Source: Vibrio echinoideorum (lineage in GTDB: Bacteria > Pseudomonadota > Gammaproteobacteria > Enterobacterales > Vibrionaceae). Taken from it: a stretch of 64,000 nucleotides of DNA. Below are positions 1-8,385 of the stretch, piece by piece. Where the stretch lies: assembly GCF_024347455.1 (NCBI RefSeq), contig NZ_AP025483.1:2418001-2482000 (forward strand). Reading direction: 5' to 3'. The notes under the pieces were generated by a model that was not told the DNA's origin, did not search any database, and was given only the letters and a program-made list of their open reading frames with translations. Both the position numbers and the translations under genes were made by a program. The first letter of the stretch is position 1. Every line of letters begins with the position of its first letter.

Positions 1-1
1 T

Positions 2-802
2 CGTCAAGATATCTTCATCGGCGGTAACAACGAAGTTAACCCAGATGAAATTTGGGTAATGAGCATGGGTCACTTCATGGGTCTATTCGACGCTGAATAC
101 CTAGGCATGCGCCCTACTGGCAAGATCATGAACGTTCGCTATGCAGAATTTAACTGTGTTGTTGACGGCAAAATCACAAAAACTGGCCTGTTCCTAGATC
201 TACTAGGCATGATGGACCAAGCGGGCTGCTACCCACTTCCACCATCAACAGGTAAGCACTTCGTTTACCCTGGCCCACGTAATCATGATGGCCTGTTGTT
301 TGAAGATGCGGCTCCAGAAGAAGGCGTTGCGACACTGGCTCTAGTGAACAAGATGGTAGATGACCTTTCTGCACTTAACGACAGTGGCGCAATGGGTTGC
401 CCACCAGAAGTGCTAGCGAAGAGCTGGTCAAAAGACATGATTTGGTACGGCCCTTGTGGTATCGGCGCGTCTTACACGATTCCTCGTTACCAACAACAGC
501 ACCAACTTCCTTTCCGTAACAACCTGAAAGACAAGAAATTCAACGGCCACGTTTGTCGTTTCGCTGAAGGTAACTTCTCTTGTTTCTTCGGTTGGCCAAA
601 CCTATCAAACACCCCTACAGGTGGCTTCCTAGGTATGACTGGCGGCGAAGTACGCGCAAACATGCAAGTGGTTGACGTTTACTACCGTGACGGTGACAAG
701 CTGTCTGAGAACTGGGTTCTTATTGACCTTCCTTACTGGCTACAGCAGCAAGGTCTAGACGTGTTCGAACGCACTTCATCTATCATGAACCCAACGCTGT
801 AA
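2..802 (+). CDS. SnoaL-like polyketide-cyclase-family protein (5' partial)
   Basis: The reading frame is open from base 2, so the gene begins upstream of the window; the ATG at 59 is internal (upstream residues include GNNEVNPDEIWVM). About 266 residues are visible. The protein has the aromatic-rich, cystatin-like look of SnoaL / NTF2-fold ester-cyclase proteins (GHFMGLFDAEYLG, the repeated 'FAEGNFSCFFGWP' type segment, and a C-terminal ENWVLIDLPYWLQQQGLDVFER). Proteins of this family in marine bacteria often lie next to carbohydrate-uptake genes, and here a porin, a LacI regulator and a sulfatase follow, so a role in a sugar or glycan catabolic locus is possible. Substrate unknown. Family assignment is moderately secure; function is not. 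Confidence 0.6.
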   Translation, partial: RQDIFIGGNNEVNPDEIWVMSMGHFMGLFDAEYLGMRPTGKIMNVRYAEFNCVVDGKITKTGLFLDLLGMMDQAGCYPLPPSTGKHFVYPGPRNHDGLLFEDAAPEEGVATLALVNKMVDDLSALNDSGAMGCPPEVLAKSWSKDMIWYGPCGIGASYTIPRYQQQHQLPFRNNLKDKKFNGHVCRFAEGNFSCFFGWPNLSNTPTGGFLGMTGGEVRANMQVVDVYYRDGDKLSENWVLIDLPYWLQQQGLDVFERTSSIMNPTL

Positions 803-843
803 TCGAAACGCTTTAATCCAAAAAATTGAAACGAAATAGTGGC

Positions 844-995
844 AACCTAAATAGACATCTGATTTAGGTTTCCACGCTTACTGGGAGACCCTTCTCGCTC
901 CTAGTAAGTGCTCTACCAATCAATGCTTCAATCAATTAATTGCTTCACCAATCAATAATTGCTCCACCAATAATTGATCCAATTAGTGCCTCATG
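844..995. repeat. Hairpins and short AT-rich direct repeats upstream of the porin
   Basis: The 280-base gap between the SnoaL-like gene and the porin holds two stem-loops. AACCTAAAT at 844-852 pairs with ATTTAGGTT at 862-870. An 11-bp stem follows, with arms at 877-887 and 898-908. Neither has a clear U-tract. After them come imperfect repeats of a CACCAATCAATAATTG-like unit (about 915-985). They may be the end of the upstream transcript and part of the porin leader; function is not established. Confidence 0.45.
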
Positions 996-1081
996 GATGG
1001 GGTACACCCTGCCAAACCATTACTAATATAACGAGCTTGAAAGCACGGCGGCTTTCTACGGCTCGAATAAAGAGAATAACA

Positions 1082-2158
1082 ATGAAAAAGTCGATTCTTT
1101 CAGCAGTGATCCTGACGGCGCTTACGTCGGGTTCTGCTTTTGCTGCACATACTTTTACCAATGACGCAGGCGATAGCCTCACTCTAGATGGCCGTTTTGA
1201 CGTTCGTTACCAAGATAAAGGTGGCGATCATAATGGCGAATGGAACAGCGGTAGTTCTCGTTTCGGCCTTAAAGGTCAAATGGGGTTAGACAACGACTGG
1301 ACTGGCTTTGGCCATGCCGAATGGGGTTACAACTCAGGTGCTAACGGCGACAATATTTACGACCGACTTCTATACGCAGGTGTAGAGCACGACAAATACG
1401 GCAAGATCGCTGCGGGTACTAAACAGTGGTCTACCTTCTACGATGTAGCTTGGTTTACCGATATGGGTCGTGTGTTTGGTTCACGTGGTTCTGGTTACTA
1501 CAACCTTTCTGACTGGGGTATTGCTTCTGGTACAGGCCGCGCGGAAAACTCGATCACTTACCGCAACAACATCAACGATAACTGGAAATACGGCTTCACT
1601 TATCAGACAACTCGTGAAGATGTTGGCCTTGCTGACGGTTTAACCGCAACACTGAAAAACGGTATGGGCGCTTCAACGCTTTACACCATCACTGACGGCC
1701 TAACCATTGGTTTAGCTTACCATCAGAATGAATTTGACGATGTCGATGCTGGCGTTCAAAACATCAAAGATGGCGATACACAACGTATTGGTTTATTGGG
1801 TGTGAACTACACCAATAATGGCCTATTCGTTGGTTTCACCTACAGCCAAGGTTCAAATTGGGAAACCACCAGCAAAGCCGAATTTTACGACCACCGTGGT
1901 GCTGAATTCTTCACTTACTACCACTTTGAAAACGGTCTGCGTCCAACCTTTAACGTTAACTACTTAACGGACACAGACGACAACGCTAATGGCTACGATC
2001 GTCAGTTGATTATCCCTGGTCTTGAATACCACTTTAAGAAGAACAAGTTCTTAGTATGGACTGAATACCAATTCGATAATGGTAACGACAAGTCCGTAGG
2101 TAACCATTACGAAAACAGCGATGACCAATTCGCTGCGGGTATTCGTTACTACTTCTAA
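1082..2158 (+). CDS. Gram-negative general porin (OmpC/OmpU-like)
   Basis: Outer-membrane trimeric porin of 358 residues for passive uptake of small hydrophilic molecules. The ATG at 1082 is chosen over upstream in-frame starts because it follows an AGAGAATAAC leader and begins a classic signal peptide (MKKSILSAVILTALTSGSAFA, cut near residue 21). The mature chain alternates Gly/aromatic beta-strands, has an FGLKGQ / GFGHAEWGY segment near the N-terminus, and ends in RYYF, the C-terminal aromatic signal for BAM-mediated insertion. Length is normal for the family. Neighbours (SnoaL-like protein, LacI regulator, sulfatase) suggest it may serve a sugar or sulfated-glycan uptake locus, which is inference. 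A strong terminator follows. Confidence 0.85.
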   Translation: MKKSILSAVILTALTSGSAFAAHTFTNDAGDSLTLDGRFDVRYQDKGGDHNGEWNSGSSRFGLKGQMGLDNDWTGFGHAEWGYNSGANGDNIYDRLLYAGVEHDKYGKIAAGTKQWSTFYDVAWFTDMGRVFGSRGSGYYNLSDWGIASGTGRAENSITYRNNINDNWKYGFTYQTTREDVGLADGLTATLKNGMGASTLYTITDGLTIGLAYHQNEFDDVDAGVQNIKDGDTQRIGLLGVNYTNNGLFVGFTYSQGSNWETTSKAEFYDHRGAEFFTYYHFENGLRPTFNVNYLTDTDDNANGYDRQLIIPGLEYHFKKNKFLVWTEYQFDNGNDKSVGNHYENSDDQFAAGIRYYF

Positions 2159-2191
2159 CGCCCAGTTAATCGAGTCACAAATTCGCTAAAC

Positions 2192-2222
2192 AAAGCTCTG
2201 CTCTTAATGCAGAGCTTTTTTT
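2192..2222 (+). terminator. Rho-independent terminator of the porin gene
   Basis: Perfect 10-bp stem AAAGCTCTGC / GCAGAGCTTT with a 7-base loop, followed immediately by a T run, 33 bases after the porin stop codon. Confidence 0.9.
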
Positions 2223-2357
2223 GGGTCATACCCAGAATAATATCCAACATTCTCTATTAACCCTTATTTTTCATCCCATCATGGCATATTGTATTTTTGA
2301 ATACGTACCTAATTATGGTACTCTGTGCACTGTCAATTTAGTTCAAAAGTATCTTCT

Positions 2358-3389
2358 ATGAGCTCTCCAAAACACTCCACGGCGTCAAAGCCAACCGTCA
2401 CCTCTAAAGATGTCGCTAAGCTTGCTGGCGTTTCTCAATCAACTGTATCTCGCGTATTTGTACCGGGCAGTTCAGTGTCTGAAAAGACCAAGCAGAAAGT
2501 GTTCGATGCAGCAAAATCGTTGAATTATCGTCCCAATGCCTTTGCCCGCAGTCTGACGACAAATGAATCCAAATTGATTGGCTTAGTTTTCCCAGATGCC
2601 GACTACCCTATTCACATGAAAACACTGCAGCTTATCTCTACTGAGCTACAAAAACAGGGGTACTCTGCGGTATTGATTCCTTGGCAAGTTGATGGAAACG
2701 ATAACCACTCTATTCCTAACATCTTCCAGTACCGTGTTGATGGCGTGATTGCCGCTTCTGCGACCTTTAATAAGTCGCTTTATGAAGAGTGTGAAGAGTT
2801 CGACATCCCTATCGTTCAGTTCGCGCGTGTTGTTGAAGGGACTAAGAGTAGCCATGTGGTGAGCGACAACTACGCTGCAGGTCAATTTGCTGCTCAGCAC
2901 TTTCATAAACTTGGTATCAAGTCAGCCACTTACCTCACAGGTAACGTCCCGACATTTACCAATGGCGAGCGCCAAGTGGGTTTCTGCACAGAATTTGAAG
3001 ACTTAACTGGCAAACAGGCTCGCGTGATTGAAGCTGACTACGATTACCTTGATTCACTCGAGATCATCAGAGCCATGTTCAAAGAAGCTTCTCATCCTGA
3101 AGCCATATTTTGTGCGACGGACAATCTCGCTATGGCAGTGATGGACGTGGCTCGTTTAGAGTTCGAGCTCCGTATCCCAGAAGATCTGCAAGTGATTGGG
3201 TTTGATGACATCCCACAAACTCAGTGGCTGAACTACCAATTGACCACTTTCAAGCAGGATTTCCGACGCCTTGCACGTGAGTCCGTGAAGATTGTCGTTA
3301 GCCAGATTCAAGAGCAAGACACCAGCTTAGTGAAATTAATGGTGCCGGTTCAATTTGTAGAACGTAACACTACGTTGAAAGCAAAATAG
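2358..3389 (+). CDS. LacI-family transcriptional regulator
   Basis: 343 residues, normal for LacI/GalR regulators. The N-terminal HTH is clear (VTSKDVAKLAGVSQSTVSRVF, about residues 14-34) followed by the hinge helix region (NYRPNAFARSL) and a periplasmic-binding-protein-like sensor domain with the typical 'IPEDLQVIGFDDIP' segment near residue 280. The ATG at 2358 is preferred to an upstream GTG at 2325 because it better matches family N-termini; there is no strong ribosome site for either. The effector is probably a sugar or sugar acid. Likely targets are the adjacent porin and perhaps the sulfatase; no operator was identified with confidence. Confidence 0.88.
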   Translation: MSSPKHSTASKPTVTSKDVAKLAGVSQSTVSRVFVPGSSVSEKTKQKVFDAAKSLNYRPNAFARSLTTNESKLIGLVFPDADYPIHMKTLQLISTELQKQGYSAVLIPWQVDGNDNHSIPNIFQYRVDGVIAASATFNKSLYEECEEFDIPIVQFARVVEGTKSSHVVSDNYAAGQFAAQHFHKLGIKSATYLTGNVPTFTNGERQVGFCTEFEDLTGKQARVIEADYDYLDSLEIIRAMFKEASHPEAIFCATDNLAMAVMDVARLEFELRIPEDLQVIGFDDIPQTQWLNYQLTTFKQDFRRLARESVKIVVSQIQEQDTSLVKLMVPVQFVERNTTLKAK

Positions 3390-3441
3390 CGTTTTCTTCA
3401 GCTTTTTTGCATGATTAAAACAAGCTTTTAAACAACCAAAA

Positions 3442-3489
3442 TACAAAAATCCCGTTGGCGACGATTAGAGTCTCCAACGGGATTTTGTA
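3442..3489. terminator. Bidirectional terminator between lacI-type gene and sulfatase
   Basis: A 17-base arm at 3442-3458 (TACAAAAATCCCGTTGG) is matched, with one extra A, by a 16-base arm at 3474-3489. A-rich and T-rich flanks make it functional on both strands. It separates two convergent genes. Confidence 0.88.
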
Positions 3490-3535
3490 TTTCTACTCAG
3501 CCTTTTCTGCCCCAACTACTTGAGACAAGTGCGTA

Positions 3536-5038
3536 TTAGTTACCCACACCACCTGTTTTCTCAGCTGGTAAATCTGGTGTCACTGGGGGCCACTCTTGGA
3601 AGGTTGCTAGATGTTGTTGGACAGCAGCTTGTGCAGGACCAAATGCCCACATTTTTTGCCCCATCCACTTCAAGTACATGCCCGACTCTTCTGCCGCTCG
3701 CTCATACGGGTCACGACGCAAGTTAAAGAGTAACGGTGCGTTTAGCTCCTCTTTCGGACCACTCCAGCCATGATTTTGGACCACAAAGTGCGCCTTCCAA
3801 TCGCCAATACGAACCGCTTGTAGCTTGTCTCGTTCGTAGTAGTAGATCTCTTTACGATTAGACTCGCCTTTCTCTGTTAGCATGTCCACTTGGTTGTAAC
3901 CATCAAGGTGCGCTTTAAAGCCATCGTGACCTTTCAGCATTTTCTCTTTTAGATCCGTTGGACCACCAGCCGCAGCGACCAGAGTGGGTAACCAGTCCAT
4001 ACCATCAAAGATGCCATTGCCTACGCTACCCGCAGGGATTTTACCCGGCCAACTCACCAATGCAGGCGCTCTTACGCCACCTTCCCAAGTGGTACCTTTT
4101 TCACCATGGAAAGGCGTCATGCCGCCATCAGGCCAAGTCATGATCTCAGGGCCGTTGTCTGCAGTGAAAATGATAATGGTGTTATCGGCGATGCCTAACT
4201 CTTCCATTTTCGCCATCATTTCCCCGACGTGGTCATCAAGATCTTTCATGACCACTTCTTGCAGCCCCCAACCGTTTTGGCCAAGCATCGCTTCATATTC
4301 AGGAGAAAGATGCGTCCATACATGGCCACGAGATGGGCAGTACCAAGTAAAGAATGGTTTATCCGCTTCTACGGCTCGTTCAATGAAATTGATAGCATGC
4401 TTATTTACTTCATCGTCGAGTGTACGCATACGCTCAATCGACAATGCACCATCGTCTTCGATCGTTTGGCCACCTTTGCCATCTGATTTCGCGTAAATAA
4501 CATTACGAGGTGCAAAGGCATCCAAAGAGCCATCTTTTGGCCAATCTGGATCTTCGGTATATTCCATCGCATTCAAGTGATACAACCAACCCCAATACTC
4601 ATCAAAACCGTGCATTGTCGGTAAGAATTCATCTCTATCACCAAGGTGGTTTTTACCAAATTGCCCAGTCACATACCCCATCGTTTTGAGCATCTCTGGA
4701 AGCGTTGGCGTATCCGCACTTAAACCAACGGGACCACCAGGTAACCCAACAGAGTGCATTCCGGTTCTAACTGGTAATTGCCCGGTTAAGAAAGCAGAAC
4801 GACCCGCGGTACAAGATGGCTGCGCATAGTAGTCTGTCAGAAGCATTCCCTTCTCAGCAATACTATCGATGTTTGGTGTTTCGCTACTCATCACGCCATT
4901 GTGATAAGCGCTCAGGTTTGAGATGCCAATATCATCGGTGAAAATGACGAAGATATTAGGTTGTTCTTGTGCCGACCATGCCGATAGCGAAAAGCTACTC
5001 AACACGCTCAAGGTAAGAAGGTGAAAAATCCCTTTCAT
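3536..5038 (-). CDS. Formylglycine-dependent sulfatase (arylsulfatase family)
   Basis: 500 residues; alkaline-phosphatase-fold sulfatase that hydrolyses sulfate esters in the periplasm or outside the cell. A signal peptide ends near residue 23 (SAWSA). Metal-binding aspartates are in FTDDIG (residues 35-36). The catalytic signature is C-T-A-G-R (C76 to R80), the cysteine type that must be converted to formylglycine. A second conserved block, 'FGKNHLGD', lies near residue 127, and 'IIFTADNGPE' near residue 290. The most likely substrates are aryl or algal-glycan sulfates, but substrate cannot be read from sequence. No maturase gene (anSME or FGE) is in the window. It shares a strand with the DUF4345 gene 9 bases upstream, so the two are probably cotranscribed. 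Confidence 0.9.
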   Translation of the reverse strand: MKGIFHLLTLSVLSSFSLSAWSAQEQPNIFVIFTDDIGISNLSAYHNGVMSSETPNIDSIAEKGMLLTDYYAQPSCTAGRSAFLTGQLPVRTGMHSVGLPGGPVGLSADTPTLPEMLKTMGYVTGQFGKNHLGDRDEFLPTMHGFDEYWGWLYHLNAMEYTEDPDWPKDGSLDAFAPRNVIYAKSDGKGGQTIEDDGALSIERMRTLDDEVNKHAINFIERAVEADKPFFTWYCPSRGHVWTHLSPEYEAMLGQNGWGLQEVVMKDLDDHVGEMMAKMEELGIADNTIIIFTADNGPEIMTWPDGGMTPFHGEKGTTWEGGVRAPALVSWPGKIPAGSVGNGIFDGMDWLPTLVAAAGGPTDLKEKMLKGHDGFKAHLDGYNQVDMLTEKGESNRKEIYYYERDKLQAVRIGDWKAHFVVQNHGWSGPKEELNAPLLFNLRRDPYERAAEESGMYLKWMGQKMWAFGPAQAAVQQHLATFQEWPPVTPDLPAEKTGGVGN

Positions 5039-5047
5039 ATAATGTCC

Positions 5048-5437
5048 TTATATTGTTTCAGATTGTTCTTTGTGAATCATTTTTATTCCGACCAAACCAA
5101 AGCCAAGCTCTAAAATTAGATAGACAAAAAGCAGCCAGTGCGGCATTCCATCTAAGACTAAACTAATCACTCGGCCTGCAGCCAAACCCAACATAAAAAC
5201 CACCAAACTATAAAGCGCTGGCAGTCGATACTTTTTTATCAATGCGCCACTAACCCAAAATAAAGCCAGTGCTAAATACAGCCCCATCACGGCTCGAAAA
5301 ATATGAGTCACGTTGATAGAACTAGCATCAATTCCGAAAAGATAATCCATAGAAATAACGGGGGCGTAGCCGTAAGACAACGCAATAGGCGTTAAGCCTA
5401 AAACCGCTACCAACAAGAAAACACTTTGTAGCTTCAT
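5048..5437 (-). CDS. DUF4345 family membrane protein
   Basis: 129 residues with four predicted hydrophobic helices (about residues 5-25, 45-65, 73-93 and 100-120). The pattern 'HIFRAVMGLYLALALFW' followed by 'LGLAAGRVISLVLDGMP' matches the DUF4345 family of small inner-membrane proteins of unknown function. It lies directly upstream of the sulfatase with a 9-base gap, suggesting one transcript. No biochemical role is known for the family. Confidence 0.75.
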   Translation of the reverse strand: MKLQSVFLLVAVLGLTPIALSYGYAPVISMDYLFGIDASSINVTHIFRAVMGLYLALALFWVSGALIKKYRLPALYSLVVFMLGLAAGRVISLVLDGMPHWLLFVYLILELGFGLVGIKMIHKEQSETI

Positions 5438-5574
5438 ATTCCCACTCTTTAAATTTGGCTCTTTTTAAAAAACATAGTCTACAATCAGCAATATACAAGT
5501 TGCATATATAGAAAATGGCTAATTAATACATACATTTATAGTGTGCACTCTTCAAACCAGATAAGGATATCAAT

Positions 5575-6342
5575 ATGGCTAAATGGCATTACCTAATCGC
5601 ATCAGTGTTGGCTGCGAGTTCAACCGTAAATGCACAAGAAGCAAGTTCACAATCGGACACGAAAAAGTGGCAACACAGCATAGAAATTTATGCGCTTGCT
5701 TTAAATATTCGTGGTGATAGTACGATTGGAAAAATATCCACAGATGTCGATGTTGATCCTGCGTTCATCATGGATCATATCGATATGGGTGCAATGCTGC
5801 GCTTAGAGGGCATTTATGACAATCAGTGGGGTTACTATTTCGACTACAGCTACATGAAACTAAGTGGCAAATCTGACTCAGTAATCGGCAATGCGGGAAT
5901 CCTTAACGGTAAGCTCGATATAAGGCAGGGGGTTTTAGAAGCGAAAGGCTTTAAACGCTATCAATACGATATCGGCATGATTGATTATATGGTGGGTATA
6001 CGTTGGTGGGACAATGATATTGACTCAAGGCTTTATAAAAACGATGGTACAACAATCAACTCTCGGTCTTTAAATGAAGACTGGATCGATTACCTTGTTG
6101 GTATTCGCTGGACCAAAGAACTCAGTAAAGATTGGACAGTGCACACCAGCTTAGATATCGGCCTTGGTGCTGACACCGATTTTACTAGCTCTATACTAAC
6201 CGGCGCTCGCTATCAAATTAACGACTGGTCGGATTTAAATCTGGCGTATAAATCCACTTGGGTTGATTACGAGAATAAAGGTACCTTTGAATACGATACC
6301 GCTTCACAAGGCTTCCTTGTTGGGTGGGCTGCTCACTTTTAA
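5575..6342 (+). CDS. Outer-membrane beta-barrel protein, function unknown
   Basis: 255 residues with a signal peptide (MAKWHYLIASVLAASSTVNA, cut near residue 20). The mature protein shows alternating beta-strand patterns rich in Tyr/Trp/Asp ('WGYYFDYSYMKLSG', 'YDIGMIDYMVGIRWW') and repeats the 'DYLVGIRW' type strand. It ends in WAAHF, an aromatic C-terminus typical of BAM substrates. A good ribosome site (GATAAGGATATC) precedes the ATG. It resembles uncharacterised Vibrio barrel proteins; transport versus structural role cannot be told. It is divergent from the DUF4345-sulfatase pair. Confidence 0.7.
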   Translation: MAKWHYLIASVLAASSTVNAQEASSQSDTKKWQHSIEIYALALNIRGDSTIGKISTDVDVDPAFIMDHIDMGAMLRLEGIYDNQWGYYFDYSYMKLSGKSDSVIGNAGILNGKLDIRQGVLEAKGFKRYQYDIGMIDYMVGIRWWDNDIDSRLYKNDGTTINSRSLNEDWIDYLVGIRWTKELSKDWTVHTSLDIGLGADTDFTSSILTGARYQINDWSDLNLAYKSTWVDYENKGTFEYDTASQGFLVGWAAHF

Positions 6343-6707
6343 AACACTTATCACACACTGATAGAACACTATTGAAGTCGCATTTGATTTAAAGAATTTA
6401 ATTTAGATTAAAGTGTGTATTCCAACGGTACTAAGCTCTAGCGATGGATCAATTGCTAGAGCTTAAAATCAATGCAATAAAAACGAGCAAAGCAAACCAA
6501 AAAACCATTAATAATCAATTACTAGATATCATTATCAAAACATTCAACACATCTAAAAAAATCTAATATTTAGACTCTAATAACAAAACCGCCCTCTTTA
6601 CCTTTTTAATCTTTCTTTAATCCGTCACATCTTATTTGAACAGTGTTTTTTATTTTTAAAATGTCGCTAGAATCCTCTCCCGAAATTTACGAACCTTAGA
6701 GAATAAA
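6343..6707. other. AT-rich intergenic stretch between two outer-membrane protein genes
   Basis: 365 bases without a credible gene. An 11-bp stem TAAGCTCTAGC / GCTAGAGCTTA (6432-6465, 12-base loop) lies about 90 bases after the upstream stop codon; it has no U-tract on the plus strand and is at best a weak terminator or processing site. The remaining 240 bases are very A/T rich and lead into the promoter of the 6708 gene. Confidence 0.5.
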
Positions 6708-7298
6708 ATGAAAAAATTAGTCTTAGCGGCGCTTACGATTGCATCAGTTACGGGCATTACGTCAACTTCAGCGATTGCAGCAAATGAAATGTATGTTTTG
6801 GGCGGTGTTGGTATGGATAGTGGTGATGTCGGTGGTCAGTTCACACTGGGCAGCCAGATCGCACAAAGTAACTGGTATGTAGAATCAACATTGTTTATTA
6901 CCAGCGTCGATGACAAAGACAGTTACGTTGATTACAGCAACAACGAGACAGTACAACGAAAGCAAGAGTTCGACACCTTAACGCTCTCATTGACGCCTGT
7001 GTACAAACACAGTTTCAGTGAAAATTTTGCTATTTTGGGCAAGTTTGGTGCTTTCTATTCACACTCAGATACAAAGTTGGTGTATAGCTCTAGCAAAGGA
7101 AATGAAGTTCATAAAGGTTCTCATAGTAATTTTGGCTTAACTTACGGTATCGGCGCAGAGTACAAGTCATCAAAACCATTGTTTGGCAACTCCAAGCTGT
7201 TGACTCGTGTAGGGTTTGATGGATATGAGATCGGCAGTGAAAGCAGTTGGTATACCAAGGACTCAGTTTGGGGTGTACAAGCCGGCTTTACCTTTTAA
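6708..7298 (+). CDS. Small outer-membrane beta-barrel protein (OmpA/OmpW-like size)
   Basis: 196 residues; signal peptide ends near residue 24 (STSAIAA). The mature part is a predicted 8-stranded barrel: short amphipathic strands ('MYVLGGVGMDSG', 'VYKHSFSENFAILGKFGAFYSHS', 'FGLTYGIGAEY') and a C-terminal 'WGVQAGFTF' strand ending in Phe. The first residues after the ATG and the AGAGAATAA leader support the start. It is not in an obvious operon. I do not recognise a named family; it could be a porin-like surface protein or an adhesin barrel. Confidence 0.7.
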   Translation: MKKLVLAALTIASVTGITSTSAIAANEMYVLGGVGMDSGDVGGQFTLGSQIAQSNWYVESTLFITSVDDKDSYVDYSNNETVQRKQEFDTLTLSLTPVYKHSFSENFAILGKFGAFYSHSDTKLVYSSSKGNEVHKGSHSNFGLTYGIGAEYKSSKPLFGNSKLLTRVGFDGYEIGSESSWYTKDSVWGVQAGFTF

Positions 7299-7361
7299 GC
7301 CAACATATTCATTACCCTGAATAAAAACCATTTAGGGCAATGAATTAAAAGCCATCATTTT

Positions 7362-7409
7362 AAAAATAAGATAAACCTCGTGTTGTTATGCGAAGCTTAT
7401 CTTATTTTT
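7362..7409. terminator. Bidirectional terminator overlapping the globin stop codon
   Basis: AAAAATAAGATAA (7362-7374) pairs perfectly with TTATCTTATTTTT (7397-7409). The right arm includes the TAA stop of the minus-strand globin gene at 7402-7404, so one structure ends both convergent transcripts. Confidence 0.75.
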
Positions 7410-7806
7410 CAACACACTCTTTTTTCATGATCGTTAGACCAGCATCCAGCGTTTCTGCCCAAGCTCGTTCTACGTTCTCATCATAATGAGGATCGTACTT
7501 TTTAACCGTATTGAGCAGCGAATTAAACCATTCGTTTAATTCAATTTCTGAAATGTCCAACCCCAAATCTTTGTGCCTTTTCCCCAGTTTCTTGACCGAG
7601 TTCCGCACACTTGGCAGACCAGAGGAATTATAAATAAGAATGATCGAGGCCTTAAGCATCTTAGTTTGCTGCTCTAACCCTATCTTTTCAAAACGTTCTG
7701 AAAACCTTGGGTTATGCTCGCAGAAGTCTGCCAGAAAGCTTTCCAAGAATTCTTGATCAATCCGGCAACGCTCAAAGCTTTCATAAAACAGTTCATTCGG
7801 TTTCAT
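7402..7806 (-). CDS. Single-domain bacterial globin
   Basis: 134 residues, the size of a single globin domain. The pattern 'F.ESFERCRIDQEFLESFLADF' (A/B helices), 'MLKASIILIYNSSG' (E helix region), 'LGKRHKDLGLDI' with the likely proximal heme histidine at H78, and 'WFNSLLNTVKKYDPHY...VERAWAETLDAGLTIM' (G/H helices) match bacterial globins of the group found in many Vibrio and Shewanella. Probable roles are O2 or NO binding or sensing. There is no reductase domain, so it is not a flavohemoglobin. It stands alone between a barrel protein and a VOC gene. Confidence 0.75.
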   Translation of the reverse strand: MKPNELFYESFERCRIDQEFLESFLADFCEHNPRFSERFEKIGLEQQTKMLKASIILIYNSSGLPSVRNSVKKLGKRHKDLGLDISEIELNEWFNSLLNTVKKYDPHYDENVERAWAETLDAGLTIMKKECVEK

Positions 7807-7926
7807 CTAGCAAGTCCTTTGCAATAGTCAGCCAGTCTTTAAAATAACGTGTTAGTTCAGAGCATCATAAACTAACCCTGAACAATCAATATGACTTAAT
7901 TATACGCCACTGTGGCATAAAGTTAA

Positions 7927-8307
7927 CTATGACATAAAGTGAGTTGCACAAATCTTGTTTCCATCAGGGTCTCGCAAGTAAGCCATGTACAAGCGACGCT
8001 CGTCAGAACCTCTCGCTCCGGGGCCACCTTCAATGCTAGTACCACCATTTTCGACGCCGATGCGATGCCATTCATCCACCATTTCTGGTGAACTCGCCAA
8101 GAATCCTACCGTCATACCATTGCCATAAGTCGCTGGCTGACCATCAATCGGTTTGGTTAAACCTAGTACACCCGTTTTGCTCACGTAAACACAACGCCCT
8201 TTAGGATCGATTGAGCCTTCGTTGTAACCAAGCATCTTCATAATTGGATCATAGAACGACTTCGCACGTTCAATATCTTCGGTTCCGAGAAAAACATGGC
8301 TGAACAT
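7927..8307 (-). CDS. VOC (glyoxalase/bleomycin-resistance fold) family protein
   Basis: 126 residues with the paired beta-alpha-beta-beta-beta layout of VOC proteins: N-terminal 'MFSHVFLGTEDIERAKSFYDPIMKMLGY' and C-terminal 'LYMAYLRDPDGNKICATHF'. A candidate metal ligand is H4 with the late acidic 'DPDGNK' strand, though a full ligand set is not assured. The substrate is unknown; such proteins include lactoylglutathione-lyase-like enzymes and antibiotic-binding proteins. It is transcribed in the same direction as the LysR gene located upstream (8386-9270), with 78 bases between. Confidence 0.82.
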   Translation of the reverse strand: MFSHVFLGTEDIERAKSFYDPIMKMLGYNEGSIDPKGRCVYVSKTGVLGLTKPIDGQPATYGNGMTVGFLASSPEMVDEWHRIGVENGGTSIEGGPGARGSDERRLYMAYLRDPDGNKICATHFMS

Positions 8308-8385
8308 AACTCACCTCTTTTTATTGAAAGAAAGAACCACCCAAACTAGACCTTAAATTCGCTTTTGTCTAGGCATGCTATTCTG

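Noticed and set aside
3958..4496. Overlapping open frames on the plus strand opposite the sulfatase (61, 170 and 85 codons)
   Set aside because: They are antisense shadows of a gene with clear catalytic motifs, lack ribosome sites and show no family features.
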